Below are positions 48,633-61,356 of a DNA stretch of 64,000 nucleotides, in pieces. This DNA is from Acanthochlamys bracteata. Lineage: Eukaryota; Streptophyta; Magnoliopsida; Pandanales; Velloziaceae. How positions within the stretch are numbered: the first letter of the stretch is position 1; every line of letters starts with the position of its first letter. The notes beneath the pieces are model-generated. The model was not told the origin of the DNA. It ran no database searches and was given only the letters and a program-made list of their open reading frames with translations. The position numbers were made by a program, and so were the translations under genes. Location of the stretch: NCBI GenBank assembly GCA_019914995.1, contig CM034140.1, positions 2,232,001 to 2,296,000 of the forward strand, read 5' to 3'.

Positions 48633-49276
48633 ATATCTCCGATCAATTAGTTATAGATGTTTAAAAAGATAAATCGTATTTGGCGAGATAGAACTTCCTT
48701 TTTCATTTCTAATGTCATTTTTCCAGATGTCTAAGGTTGAGTGATAGAATGCCTCATGCATGCACAAATTACATTGGTTTGGTGTAGTTTTTCTTATTAG
48801 TGCTTCTACAGAGTTATACATTCAAGGGAACAAAGTTATGTAACACTTCACAGTTAGTGCAGAACGCATTGCAAAGATTTTTATGTGGCAAACAAGAAAA
48901 TCATAATCTTTGTTAAATATTCAGGATAATGTTATGAATATCCATGTTGGAAGGCAGGCAGCAATCTTCGCATTGCTACTATCCTTTCATCATTCCAAAC
49001 TAGCATGCTTCTGTTTTCAGGGGAAGATGAACTCACTACTGCACTGATTCACATTTTGCTCTGATCGTTCAGTTTATTTAAAAATAAAAATGCAAGTGCA
49101 TAAGCTTTTCATAGATAGCTGTTCTTCTCTGTTGGGGTAGTGATGTCTTCTTCACGAAGATAACCGCATCAAGTAATTGCTAAAAGAAAAAGCTTCCACT
49201 ACGGCTGGAATATGCATCATATATGAGAAGCCACTACTTAGCTTGATGCTGCATTGGCAACAATAAGATGCCTAAT

Positions 49277-49465
49277 TGAGAGTGCTTTAAAAAAAATTAT
49301 TTTTTGGAATAAAAAATATTTTAAAGATTTTTAAAATACAAGTTTTATTTTTTTGTATTATCGAAACTTTTTTCAAAATCTGTAAAATATTATAAAAATT
49401 TTATTGAAAAAAGTAAAATTAAAAATTAAAAATAAAAAAAAATTATAAGCAACTCCAACAGCACC
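49277..49465. mobile_element. MITE, family A, shortened copy
   Basis: It begins GAGAGTGCTTTAAAAAAAAT and ends with the complement of GGTGCTGTTGGAGTTGCTTA. It is internally shorter than other copies, so it is either a deletion derivative or a related family. Confidence 0.4.
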
Positions 49466-49923
49466 TGAAGGTTCCAGTTAGCAGCTGAATACGGTCACTT
49501 GCTGACAGCTGAAGTGGTAGAGTAACATTGAAGTCTCATCTGACAGGTACTTTATACGATCTATTCGCATTAATCTATTGATTAGCATATATAGAGTGCA
49601 TCTAATACGAATATCAAATTTTTAATGCTTTTATCTTGAGCATATATTTGGCTTCTTTTTCCTGCCTGAATTCTTCTGAAAGTAGTCTCCTGTCACTGTC
49701 GAGTTGAAGGTCAGAATCTTAGTGGAAGCCCAATGAATACTCCACTAGATTTGGATTTGCTTTGAGCAAATATACTGTTACAGAATATTGTTCTTCAGTC
49801 TGCTTTTTTTCGAACTTGCTGCTTCCATTACGACTTTATAAAGGGCAGGTACTTGCTTGTTTTGGGCAACCAAGTTGATCGACACAAAAATTAGATTTCT
49901 TTCTGAAAGTTTGAGTTAAATTG

Positions 49924-52900
49924 ATGATGGCATCTGCAGGCAATGCAACTTCAATCAGAGTATCATCTGATGGAGCTTGGGAGGGTGACAACCCTCTCAA
50001 GTTTGCATTTCCATTGCTCATTGTCCAGACTACGTTGGTGCTTCTTCTGAGTCATGCCTTGGCTTTCCTTCTGAAACCTTTGCGGCAACCTAAAGTTGTA
50101 GCTGAGATTATGGTATGGATTAATATAGCTTTTTCTTTGATGGTAGTTTTGTCTGATGCTCCATTTTAGTCTACAGGACATGTTGGGGTGCTGGAATACT
50201 TCATCTGACAAGTTGTGGAAGCGGGTGATTGTGTAATTTCCACTCCCAGCACTTAATAAAAGACCACTCTTTCCGGCCATAGGGCATAAGAAATCATGAG
50301 ATCCATAGGAGATAACTTCAACTTTCACAGAACAAGTTGATCCTGCTTCTTTTGACGCATGAAATATTTAGTTAGGGGGTCAATCAGCAAAGCGGAGGAC
50401 GTGTTACACCTTCACGATCTCATATATTATTGTCGAGGATCATCAATGGAACTGATAAGAAAGATCTAGCTTACAAAATATATTTTAAATTTTGATTTGT
50501 TTGATAAGAAGGAACAAAAGGAAAAGATTAATAACTAATACTGACTGGCAATTAATTGGTTTTGTTGCTAAATTGAGCTGATTGTTTTGGGCTTCTAAAT
50601 GTTCTAGGGCGGAATCGTGTTAGGCCCATCAGCACTGGGCCGTTGCAAAGCATACCTGCGGATAGTCTTCCCTTCATGGAGCTCCCCAATACTGGAGACG
50701 GTCTCCAGCATAGGCCTGCTCTTCTTCCTCTTCCTCGTCGGCTTAGAGCTTGATGTACAAGCCATTCGTCGCAGCAGTCGTCGCGCTGTCGCTATCGCTG
50801 CTGCTGGGATTCTCCTTCCCTTTGTCTCTGGCATTGGCATCGTTCTCCTTCTCCGCAAGACTACCGCATCCCATGATGTTGGCTTCTACCAGCTGCTTGT
50901 CTTCATCGGCGTTGCGCTTTCCATCACAGCGTTCCCGGTACTTGCTAGGATTCTTGCTGAGCTAAAATTGCTTACCACTGCAGTCGGAGAGACTGCCATG
51001 GCCGCCGCAGCATTTAACGACGTAGCAGCGTGGGTTCTACTTGCTTTAGCTGTAGCGCTCTCAGGCGGGCAGCATAGAAGCCCAATGGTCTCTCTATGGA
51101 TTCTTCTATCTGGTGCTCTATTCGTAGTTTTCATGATGACAGCTGTGCGGCCGGCCATGGCGTGGATTGGTCGCCGTTCCTCTCCAGAGAATAGAGCTGT
51201 TGGAGAAGTTTGCATATGCTTAACCCTTGCTGGAGTACTACTCTCCGGGTTTGCGACGGACTTCATAGGAATCCATGCCATCTTCGGAGCTTTTGTATTT
51301 GGTCTCACAATACCGAAGGAGGGACGGTTTGCCGGGCGGCTATTCGAGAGAATAGAGGACTTCGTCTCCGGACTGATGCTGCCGCTCTACTTTGCGTCTA
51401 GCGGCCTCAAGACTGACGTAGCGAAGATAGATGGACTTGAAGCATGGGCACTACTAGCGCTCGTGACAGCCACTGCATGCATTGGAAAGATTGCGGGCAC
51501 GTTCCTAGTCGCCGTATCAACAAAGATACCTGCTCGTGAAGCGGCTGCGCTCGGGGTGTTAATGAGCACCAAGGGCCTAGTGGAACTCATCGTTCTCAAC
51601 ATTGGGAAAGAGAAAAAGGTAGCATTGTTCTTCTTAACCATTTGCTGCATACATCCAATTGATGGAGGAAAGTTTCTCCTAATGTCTGTTAATGATTCTT
51701 AGGTTCTCAATGATGAAACATTCGCAATACTAGTTCTCATGGCGCTTATCACTACCTTCATTACAACTCCAGCAGTGATGGCCATCTACAAACCAAAAAC
51801 CAGTCCCTATCCCCGCAGGTTAACATCAGAGTTATCATCATCTTCCTCAGGAAAAGCCAGCCAAGCTCTCCGGCTAGTCGCCTGCCTGCATGGCGCAGCG
51901 AACATTCCATCCATCATAAACCTTGCCAAAATGATTCGTGGGCAAGAGAAGGCAAGGATCAAGCTCTATGCAGTTCACCTGGTAGAGCTGACAGAGCGTC
52001 CATCAGCCATCTTCACAGCTCTCAGAGCTCGCCGGAATGGGCGGCCAGCACATGACCCTCCGAGAATGGAGGCTCGCAACGATCTCCACCAAGTGGTTGG
52101 TGCTTTTGAGTTGTGCGGGAAGCTTGGGCACATAAAGATTCGGCCCATGACCGCAATCTCGCAGCTGGACACGATGCATGAGGACGTCTGCCATGTTGCC
52201 GAGGAGAACCTGGTGTCGCTCATTGTCCTCCCCTTCCACAAGTACAGGTGCTATAATGCTGAGGATGAGATGGAGGACATAGGACAAGCTTGGGGAGCCG
52301 TGAATCAGCGGGTGCTCGCGCATGCGCCCTGCACCGTTGGCGTGCTTGTTGACCGTGGGCTTGGCAGGTGCAGCAATGGATCTGAACCTGATACTAACAA
52401 AGTGTTGGCAGTTTGCGTCTTGTTCTTTGGAGGCCCAGATGACCGAGAAGCTCTCGGGTTAGGTGCCATGATGATGAACGCACAAGGTGTGAAGCTGAAC
52501 GTGATCAGATTCTTAACAGAAGCTGCTGATCTGGCCAACGCTGACATGGACAAGGAAAAGGTAAGATTATTTGTTGCTCAAAATTGATAAGTCACTAGCT
52601 TCTTAACTAGTACTAATCATAGAAAGTTGATCAACAGGAGCAAGACGAGGAAGCCTTGCAAGAGCTCGGACGGAGGAGTGACAGTTGTGCTTGCTATGAA
52701 GAGAGGAGCACTAATAACATTTTGGAGGCAGTGTTGCCAATAGGGAGAAGCAGAGACTATGAACTGGTGATCATCGGAAGAAGAAAGCCATATTCTCCAC
52801 TGTTGGCTGGCGGTTCTGGACAATGGTTATCCGAGAGTGCAGAGCTCGGTCCAATTGGTAGTATTTTGGCTTCAGATGGTTGTGGAATAATGACATCAGT

Positions 52901-53003
52901 ACTTGTGATACAGCAACACAGCTCTGCTCCTCTTGCTGAGAAGCCCATCTCAGAGAACATGAAATCCACAATAGTAGCAATTCCTGATGGTTTATCAGTA
53001 TAA
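49924..53003 (+). CDS. CHX20: Cation/H+ antiporter, CHX20 type
   Basis: Four exons (49924-50112, 50608-51618, 51703-52560, 52638-53003) join in frame to 807 aa. The N-terminus has GAWEGDNPLKFAFPLLIVQT, which I recall as specific to CHX20. The Na+/H+ exchanger domain (about residues 40-420, roughly 12 helices) includes GGIVLGPSALGR, ALSITAFPVLARILAELKLL, the FNDVAAW segment with its ion-pathway Asp, and STKGLVELIVLNIGKEKKVL. The C-terminal half is the soluble regulatory domain found in all CHX proteins. CHX20 works in endomembranes, adjusting K+ and pH, and is known for guard-cell opening in Arabidopsis. Two ATGs occur at 49924 and 49927; either gives nearly the same protein. The gene is intact. 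Confidence 0.93.
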
Positions 53004-54810
53004 CAGACGGTATGTAATGCCTTGCGAGAGGCATGTTGTTTCCAGTGCTCCTTGTAACTTCTGCTATAGCAAAGGAAGAGTGCTGTTTTCCAAATTCTGC
53101 TTAGTAGTTTTCCAAGAAGGTCATAAACTTTTTTCAATGAACTTTTATTCTGAAAAATAGCTTGAATCACTGTTTCCTGAGCTGTTTCTTCTGATAGAAA
53201 AGTTCATGTTGTAAACTGAAGCACCAAGACATAGCATGATCCTAATGCATGTTAACGTCATTATAGCAATTCACCTCAAAGAATGAATCTTCCTGCTTAA
53301 TTGAATTATTCTCACTTCAAGATAATAACCAATCTTGCAATTTATCGTATATGCTGTCTATCAGGAGCTTCGTTGTTCTGCTGGAATTGTTCCACACTAC
53401 TATGGATCTGCTTGCATCTACACTCCAACACCTCTTCCCTTTCTCATGAACAAAAATGACTGTAGAGAAAACAACTGAATTGCAAAAATCGTCTTCTCTG
53501 CATTGCCAAGCTATCCATACTCAATCACCCTCACAAAAAGCTTGCAGTTTGATTTAATTCCAAACCCAACCATCCCATACCCAATCTGTAATGCCTCCCT
53601 ATTCAACGAATGCTGTTGCCCAGAAGAATTGCAAACCTTCTCATCGACAAGGTCTTAAAGGCATCAATTTTGTCACGCTCATCTAGTTGCCAATAACCAA
53701 TGTTACGGTTACCCTTCCTTAGTGTACTCAGTACTCCTTTCATGACCGTGACTCTTTTCATGGCGTCCAATCCAATTTCAGTGGAAGCGATGACCATTGC
53801 ATCAACATTTCATTCACCTTACCTGTCTATTACCTGCAACTTCATGTGGAAATTGGCAACTGGTACTTCTAAACATGGACTGAAATATGTCATGAGGCAA
53901 TGTTAATCCATGTGAAATTATAATGAAAAACGTTCGCTGTTGTAGCATAACTCATTTTTGTTCAATCAGCTAGAAAATTGAATATCGTAAAGTTATACAT
54001 AAGATAGAGCAGACTAGAAAAGTATATTGCATATTAATTGTTGCATATTGAATACGATCCACAGCACCAAAATACCAAATCAATAAAAATTTGCAATCAT
54101 AGCAAAACTGATATAATGCAGAATCCAGGAGCAGAAGATGAAGGGCAATTTCACCTGTCCGTTGCATCAGCAACGAAGATGTTGCTCCAAACCAATATCC
54201 TTCCCTCCCTGAGACGGCATTATACCCTCTAGCCATGCTTCATTATCCGCCATCTTCCTGGAAATTACAGCGACTCCTCAGTATTCACGGGATGGCAGCT
54301 CATCCTTTTCCCATTTCTCCCAATCACTATCAATCTTACCGTCCACCAAAATCCAATGGAGGCTTCTGATTAGAGAAGAGAATCTTCCTTTTGTATAGGT
54401 AGACAATCCAGTCTGTCCTTCAGCGATCGAATTAAGCGATCGCCGGTTGCTAGCAGCGCCGAAGAACAGGAAATGGACACATTATGTTTGGCGCCTGAAT
54501 CCATTATACAGTTAAATGGTAGGAGTAGATTATGAAGGGAAATTTTGTAACTATTGCATCTTGTTCGGATATTGTGTTCTTCTTTTAGGCCCTCCCCATT
54601 GAAGCCCAAAGAGACAAAATTTGTGAGATTTAGTTCTTTTTATTTTTTTGTTCCCTTCATGAGAAGAGCAATTTAGAGTTAAATTGAAAGCCACTCTGAA
54701 TCTTTGATTGATCACACCAAGTTCGTTATCTACAATTTTACGTAGGAATTAACTAAAAAAAGATTAAAATTTTCAAACAAGATAATAATGATCTATATAC
54801 AAAATTTTCT
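53004..54810. other. CHX20 3' region and spacer, no supported gene
   Basis: Two minus-strand frames (53970-54236 and 54370-54609, about 80-88 codons) lie in a less AT-rich stretch and could belong to a small gene with a leader near 54450, but I recognise no family and could not join them by splice sites. No repeat seen. Confidence 0.4.
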
Positions 54811-55182
54811 TCAACTGGAACCATCTTCGTCTGTTTCCCACAAGCCAATAGCTCTTATAAACAAAGCAGAACCAGCAACGACCACGGCTGCAAACACCGG
54901 CGGTACAAACAAGTCTACCTTCGAACGCCCGAATAACTGAGCAGGAATACAAACAACCTCGCCAGGAGGTCCGTCTAATGGGACTCTCACAGTCGCCGGG
55001 CCGCACTTCTTTGCGAAAGACGACGATGGCGTAACAGACCAAACAAAAGCAATCTCCGGAGAGAAAGAAGCGACCGCAACTGTTGTAGTGAGGAGAACGG
55101 TCCACACGGTTGCGTAGAGCAGCAGTGGCCGGCGCTCGGTGAATATGTGCCGTAGAGATTGTGGCATGAATGAAAGCCTCAT
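54811..55182 (-). CDS. Two-helix membrane protein of unknown function (plant-conserved)
   Basis: Single exon, 123 aa, beginning MRLSFMPQSLRHIFTERRPL. One membrane helix at about residues 22-43 (LLYATVWTVLLTTTVAVASF) and a second at about 92-112 (FVPPVFAAVVVAGSALFIRA) flank a loop with two Cys; the tail is short and acidic (ETDEDGSS). I recall small plant proteins with the same layout and the RRPLLLYA start, all uncharacterised. A high-confidence coding frame by composition; function unknown. Confidence 0.75.
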   Translation of the reverse strand: MRLSFMPQSLRHIFTERRPLLLYATVWTVLLTTTVAVASFSPEIAFVWSVTPSSSFAKKCGPATVRVPLDGPPGEVVCIPAQLFGRSKVDLFVPPVFAAVVVAGSALFIRAIGLWETDEDGSS

Positions 55183-55646
55183 GGTTGTTGCTAGCTTGGC
55201 TTTCTTGTTTTGGGATGTTAATATAAATAAAAAGAGACGTTGAACAAGAAGGTGCGAAAAGTGAATGCAAAGGAAAGACGGTTGAGTAGGTGAACCGAGA
55301 CACTGAGATAGATGGACGGCTTTGATTTCTTTGAAAGAATGACTGACTCCTCAAGGATCACACTGTTGTGGTTTGGTTCAGGTTTGTTGAATTAGTATGT
55401 ACCAGACACGCACGGCTTCAATGTACGTCATGAACTACTTCAACGCCTACTATAAATTCATGAAACGCTAGCCATATCTTATAAGCAGGAAACTGGAAAA
55501 CCTGTTTGAGAGTTCTTGCAAGAAATTGAATTTCAAACTAACGAAGCAGGGAAAGTTTCTAAACTAACGTAGCAAGAATGATCAAAGAATCAAAGGAACG
55601 CTATTATGTTCCATATGTCCAGAATTGCTCAAACAAACAGCTTGTA
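55183..55646. other. Leader of the membrane-protein gene and spacer
   Basis: It includes the minus-strand leader of the 123-aa protein gene and short spacer to the end of the UNC93-like pseudogene. Nothing else seen. Confidence 0.5.
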
Positions 55647-58600
55647 TTATGATGTAGACGAGATTGATTTCTCAATGTAAAGGGCAAGAAACAAGAACGC
55701 CGATAAGGCAGCTAAGAGGCCGACCACCATTACAATCAGCATTGCTTGAGCGAGATATATGGTTTCAAGAAGAAAACAACAGCTGTTGCACTGCATTGCC
55801 AAAATTGAAATTGGGCGAAAGCTGGTTCCTGCAAAATAAGTGAGGGGGAATATCATCAACCACGAATTTACTAAAGACTTGACTACAAGTCAAACATCAG
55901 TAAGAATGAAATTTATCTCCAATCTACTCAAAAAGAGTATCTTCTATCTAGTTCAAATTGGTATAAGACTATTATATCGAAATATCAAAATATATAACAA
56001 ATGAAGAAAATGTAATTTCAATTAGCGAAGAGCACTACATGCAGGTATATGGTAGAACAATTGATGAATCACAAAAGAGATCATATGAATCTCTTCGAGA
56101 GCATAGAATTCAGATAACAGGCAAGTAGAAACAGCAACTGTATGCAGGTATTACCATCGCATCCTTGAAGTGCATTCAAAGTAATGCATTTATCTCTTTG
56201 TTGAATACCCCATCCCTGACACCCCAAAACACAGCCATAAGCAATGCATAAAGAACAGCAGAAAATCCCTTTGTCGCACTGCAGCTCAATAACTGAGATG
56301 TCATATAGGGGACACAACAGCAAATGCGAAAAGAACATAGGAATCAGGAAAAAAAACTTGGTCACTCCTCATTATCATATTAAAATTTTAAATAGATGAC
56401 ACAAGTTTGACTTCTAAGAGCAACTTAGTTGAAGGCAATAAGAAGTCAAACCTATATGCAATTATGCAATGCACATCAGGAGAGAATTGAACAGGTTAAG
56501 TTCCAAAGAGAATCATGGACTTACTACAACACCAATTACGCACTGCACTAGAGAGACCCTTCCAAATGACAAGAGTTATTTATGGTCGCCACTTTCAAGA
56601 AGTATACTTCAATAATCAACCATTGGTTGACTCCTCAACCAACAAGGTTTTCACAAAACAGGGGACTTGAATAGCAACAATAATAAACTCATCAATAGGC
56701 GAGCAGAAACATAAAACAAGGAAACACGTGCAATTAGCTGCAAGTTGACTTACAACAGCATCAGAAGCTCAAAACAGCCATTGCACCACCTACACCAGAG
56801 ACCCCAGGTGATGGAGTTACAATATACTTTGTGAATTCAGTCCTGAAAACACCAACAGTCGGATAGAAAGGTAACAAAACGTAGCTACCCAGTACAAAAA
56901 TCTCTGAAAGACCATCTGGGTAGTGTCGATGTCACTCACCACAGAAAAGCCTGTTCCAAGCCATAGTACAAAATTAGTGGAATAATTAACAGCATCCTTC
57001 TCACAGGTAGGGGGGCAAAGGCATACTTTAATATGGACAAGAGAGATGTATACTCTGGAGACCTCTCTACAGTTTCATCTCTTCTAGAAAGGTAGCACAT
57101 GATGGTGATGCCCATGGCCATGCATACTAGGAACACACTGAATAAAAAGTATGTACCAGTCACGCTCTCTCCTTCCCGCACTCACAGTTTCCAGATTTTG
57201 TTGGTTTTGACAAACAATAAAAATAAAAGATACTTTGACAAAGTAAGTAGATCATCTAGTCAGTGCTATGCAAGACAAGCACTTACTAGGGACATTAATC
57301 TTAGTTTATAAACTGCCTATGGCACGAAAAATTGTGACTAAATATGCGGTATCAAATTGGACAAGTCCTGCCACAGAGCCTTGACAAATAAATCATTTAG
57401 ACATACAAGAATATTTGAAGGGACAGCAGTTAGTCGATAACAAGGGTCCTAGCTATTTACAGAGACATACCTCTCCATTACTCAATAGGGCAAGTGATAT
57501 CAAATTTCCAAAGACCTGTAAAATAAAGGAACTTGCCATTCTAAGCTAGAAAACAACTTTGGCATAGCTTAAATACAATAAAACTACCTTGGGGTAAAAA
57601 AAAATCTGCAAGATATACATTAGTACAGTAACCTAACACCTCTTCTATGAATTTTAGTGCCAAATATACAAAAAGAAGAAAGTTGCCTTACCTGACTGGC
57701 ATACATGCCCCAAAATTCTCCATTGAAATGCCCTATAACTGTACCTTCATGTAGATGGCAATCTTTTGGATGGACGCGAGCTGTAGGAGTGAAATATATG
57801 CCCTATGGGAAACTGGTCTCTTAGTACATCTTAGAAAGTAGAGGCCATCTCTTATTTTAACTATGAGGACAAGTTCTGTTCTAAAATAATAATACACACC
57901 TGCCGACCCGGAAAGTAGAAGCAGTAAATCCAAGATGCAATGAAGCTGGCACCGGATACCTACAAGTAAAAATCAAACGTGCTTTTCAATGGTAATAAAC
58001 AAACAAAACATCAAAAAATGGTATTACAATGACTTAGCTATCTGATTGAAGATCTCTATTTTCGTTTCATAACTGAGGATCCAGTAGCAGTCTATCAAAA
58101 AGATAGAATTTAGCGAACAACATTGTGAAAAGCTAATACAATCGAGACAAACCATGAATGAGTGTTAAAACTGATGTTGACTATGATAAAGCTATTAACC
58201 GTGATTTTCTTTATATCTAATAAGGTTGACAGCGTATTCCTACAAATAAAACTTCTCAACTATGACTTATGATTTCATATGCTTATGTAAGTACTTCGCA
58301 ATCCATGTGACCCTATAGTCTGCCTGTAATAATGTACAAAAGCTGGCAAAGTGTTGATGTTGTTAGTATTGTAGGTAGTCAACTAAGTTCTTTTGCTTTA
58401 TATACACAAAAGCTCCATACAGCATCTTAGAATTGGGAGACAGAACATCCATTGGATCTTAACAAGTATTTGTTCAACTAAAATCAAGATAAGTCAAAAT
58501 GCAATATGAAGATGGTGTTGAGAAACTCATCAGATCATGAAGGAAATGTTGAAACAACTTGCGAGCGGCACTCGTTACTTAAAGTGAATTGTATATGAAG

Positions 58601-59028
58601 AGCATAGATATCACTAAAAACAGAATCCACTAGGACTAGCTTAAACACATTAAACTATTCTAAACACTCACCATGATCCTTCAAACTGGATGCTATAAAG
58701 AGCAAGTAGCCAGACATGCCAAGCACAGTGGCGCTCTTTGATCCCAACCACCACACAATTGGAGAGGCCACCAAGGAGAACACATAAAGGAGGTGTACAG
58801 TGTGCCCATTGAAGTTGACCCAACATCTCCTGCCTGAGTAAATCAAATAGTTGGTTAGTCAGTGAGAGAAGAATTGACAACAGAAGAAAGACAGTTAGAG
58901 AACTGTGTTCACAGTGCTCTCCAAGTTCTTTGCAGCTCCATAGGCAGAGAAGATGAAAAACAATGCAGAGCTCAGTAAGTAAATATCTCTGGCATGGCTA
59001 TTTGGTTGTTTAAACCCAGATGGAGAGC
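55647..59028 (-). pseudogene. UNC93-like membrane protein pseudogene
   Basis: The intron-exon layout of a plant UNC93-like (major facilitator type) gene is kept, with pieces at about 58904-59028, 58672-58833, 57900-57960, 57692-57802, 57471-57515, 56940-57180, 56754-56842, about 56155-56300 and 55647-55828. Recognisable parts are ALFFIFSAYGAAKNLESTVN, FSLVASPIVWWLGSKSATVL, HLHEGTVIGHFNGEFWGMYA, WTEFTKYIVTPSPGVSGVGG and VVFFLKPYISL/QAMLIVMVVG. The frame breaks inside the second piece, at the second-third and third-fourth junctions, at the entry to the sixth, and within the seventh (2 nt) and the last; a TGA interrupts the eighth. No in-frame start ATG is evident. The introns show it is not a retrocopy. 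Confidence 0.8.
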
Positions 59029-59606
59029 CTACTTCATCCACAGACAAGTAGAGGGTCAACACATGGCACCCAATTCTCCTCACTATCTCAAATCCTTACA
59101 GACAAATACATAAACATAGAACAGAATAACTGGATTTTCACAGTAGAGCAAAATTATTTTACTTGGACAGAACTCTCCAGCACAGATGAGGATACAAAAA
59201 TTCAGCAGATCTTAGAAAATCAATTCCTATCAGCAGCTCAAAACTAACTTATCAACAAGACCAAATAGAACTGAATATCACCTCTGGAGATCTTTAAATT
59301 AATGAACATCAACAAGTGCCTTAATCTGTTCCTGATTTCTTTTACGCCACTATCAGAAGCACACAACGAATCATGCCCAGAAGGTTAAAGTTGTCAAATT
59401 AAAGAGATAACAACACGAATATGCAAATAAGCCTGTTTGGATGCAATAATAGATTCATATATATTACATCAGATCGAAATAAAACCGCCATAGACCGGCG
59501 GCGCAGAACATCCTAACACAAAAAAACAGCAAATCACCATAGAACCTAACCTTAATTTCCATACCCAACCGTGCAATCACAAAAGAAACCTCCCTCCACT
59601 TTTTGT
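59029..59606. other. Spacer between UNC93-like pseudogene and H2B
   Basis: It includes the H2B 3'UTR (to about 59500) and the upstream end of the UNC93-like locus. No other gene found; a missing first exon of the UNC93-like gene could lie here but was not recognised. Confidence 0.45.
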
Positions 59607-60086
59607 CTAAGAGCTAGTGAACTTGGTAACGGCCTTGGTTCCCTCAGAGACAGCATGCTTCGCGAGCTCACCCGGGAGAACCAAGCGCACAGACGTCTGG
59701 ATCTCGCGAGAAGTAATCGTCGGCTTCTTGTTGTAGCGAGCGAGTCTGGAAGCCTCCTGAGCAAGCTTCTCGAAGATATCGTTGATGAAGCTGTTCATGA
59801 TCCCCATAGCCTTGCTGCTGATGCCGATGTCAGGGTGAACCTGTTTCAGAACCTTGAAGATGTAGATCTTGTAGGTCTCAATGCTCTTGGCCTTTCTCTT
59901 CTTCTTCTTATCAACGCCACCTTCTTTGCCCTCCTTGGATGGAATCCGCTTCTCAGCCTTGGGCTTCTTCCCTGCCGGAGCTTTTCCAGCCGGAGCCTTC
60001 TCCGCCGCCGTGGTCTCCTTCTCTTCAGTTGGTTTCTCCGCCGCGGGTTTCTTCTCCGCTGGTTTCTTGTCAGCCTTGGGAGCCAT
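59607..60086 (-). CDS. H2B: Histone H2B
   Basis: Intronless, 159 aa. A long Lys/Ala/Pro-rich N-terminal tail ([20 protein letters not shown]) is followed by [20 protein letters not shown] and the histone fold ([40 protein letters not shown]). It ends [16 protein letters not shown]; the Lys in AVTKFTSS is the conserved monoubiquitination site. It forms nucleosomes with H2A, H3 and H4. The tail is a little longer than the usual 140-150-aa plant H2B. The gene is intact, in contrast to the pseudogene next to it. Confidence 0.97.
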   Translation of the reverse strand: MAPKADKKPAEKKPAAEKPTEEKETTAAEKAPAGKAPAGKKPKAEKRIPSKEGKEGGVDKKKKRKAKSIETYKIYIFKVLKQVHPDIGISSKAMGIMNSFINDIFEKLAQEASRLARYNKKPTITSREIQTSVRLVLPGELAKHAVSEGTKAVTKFTSS

Positions 60087-60190
60087 GGATGAACAAGGTA
60101 AGAATCAAACAAATACTTTGGCTAGCAGCAAGTTAGATCGAAAGGCGAGTAGCTTGATTTGTTCTCAAGATAGCGATGAGGGTTCGCGTG

Positions 60191-60221
60191 TTTATATAGA
60201 AAAACAGTGGCCTGTGATTGG
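60191..60221 (-). promoter_or_regulatory. H2B core promoter: TATA and CCAAT boxes
   Basis: TATATAAA on the minus strand at 60198-60191 and CCAAT at 60221-60217, about 105 and 130 bp upstream of the ATG. Confidence 0.65.
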
Positions 60222-60453
60222 AAGAATAGAATTCACTTGGATTGATGAGCTGGATGATATCATAGCCGTTATTAGAAATTGACGGTTTAGATTATATTCG
60301 CATCGTGGTAGAATTCTCTGTGCGGGAAAAGTAAAAATTAGGGACTGAAAGCGGGAATACCTGTGTTTCATTTGGGCCTAGCGGAGAATTCCTCTTGGGC
60401 TGTTTAATGCTTTAAGCATCTCATTGCGGTTCAACTTTCAGATTTTGAGCTCA

Positions 60454-60690
60454 GTGCGTTTGGTACTTATTAATTTTTTATTATTTATATTTTTTAATAT
60501 ATATTTTATAAGTATATAAAAAATTTATTTAAAAATTTAAAAATTGTAAAAAATTTTATAAAGTAAATCTTTTTATTGTATATTTTTATTATTTTTTAGA
60601 AATAAAAAAATAAAGCTCGTTTCTCAAAAAAATAAAAATATTTTTTATTTCAGAAAAATTTTATTTCATAAACACTCCCAAATATTTCAA
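60454..60690. mobile_element. MITE, family A
   Basis: It begins GTGCGTTTGGTACTTATTAA and ends with the complement of ATTTGGGAGTGTTTATGAAA. It carries the AAAGCTCGTTTCTCAAAAAA block and lies about 230 bp beyond the H2B promoter. Confidence 0.6.
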
Positions 60691-60816
60691 AAGCTCATAC
60701 TTAACACAACGTACGAGTTTTTCTTTATTAATTATTATAAAAATTTATGAAAAGATTTGTCTTAAAAAAGATCTCAACTTTATAGGCTATTTCAAATAGG
60801 ATCATCTGAACGTAGA

Positions 60817-61050
60817 GGGCGTTTGGGATTTATAAAATAAAATTTTTTGAAATAAAAATTATTTTATTTAAATAAATTTTATTTTATTTTTAAAAAATAA
60901 TAATAATAATATGTAATAAAAAATTTTCACTATATAAATTTTTTATATTTTCTAAATTTTTAAATAAATTTGTTAAATATTTATAAAATATATATTAAAA
61001 AATATTAAATAAAAAATAAATATTTAGAAAATGCAATTTCAAACGCTCCC
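60817..61050. mobile_element. MITE, family A, with possible AGA duplication
   Basis: It begins GGGCGTTTGGGATTTATAAA; the reverse complement of the right end reads GGGAGCGTTTGAAATTGCAT. AGA flanks it on both sides (60814-60816 and 61051-61053), consistent with a 3-bp target duplication. Confidence 0.65.
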
Positions 61051-61356
61051 AGATCACTCTTTTCCACATTAGAAAAGAAAAGAAAGAAATATTTTTCTCT
61101 TTGCTTAATCCGCGTCTATGGAACGCCGGTTTCTTCAAAAAAAAAAAAACAACATATATATGTCTATATGTAGCACAACAGGAGAATTTTGTGCAAAATA
61201 TTTGCGAAAAAGGGATTGTTACGTTATGCCTGTACATGGAATGCCAATAAAGGCACGTCTCCGGGGGTTGAAACTTGCTTTTTATCAAAAATTTATTTTA
61301 AATTTATTTTTAATACAAATAAATACATAAAATTATATTAAAATCATTTTCAATTA

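Larger units (their letters stand above)
47911..49923. other. Spacer upstream of the CHX20-type gene
   Basis: It holds two MITEs (48335-48632 and about 49277-49465) in otherwise plain sequence. A plus-strand frame at about 48160-48230 is faintly protein-like and may belong to the decayed gene to the left. No intact gene. Confidence 0.45.

Noticed and set aside
61118-61330. 70-codon frame between MITEs
   Set aside because: Short, spans poly-A runs and has no recognised similarity.
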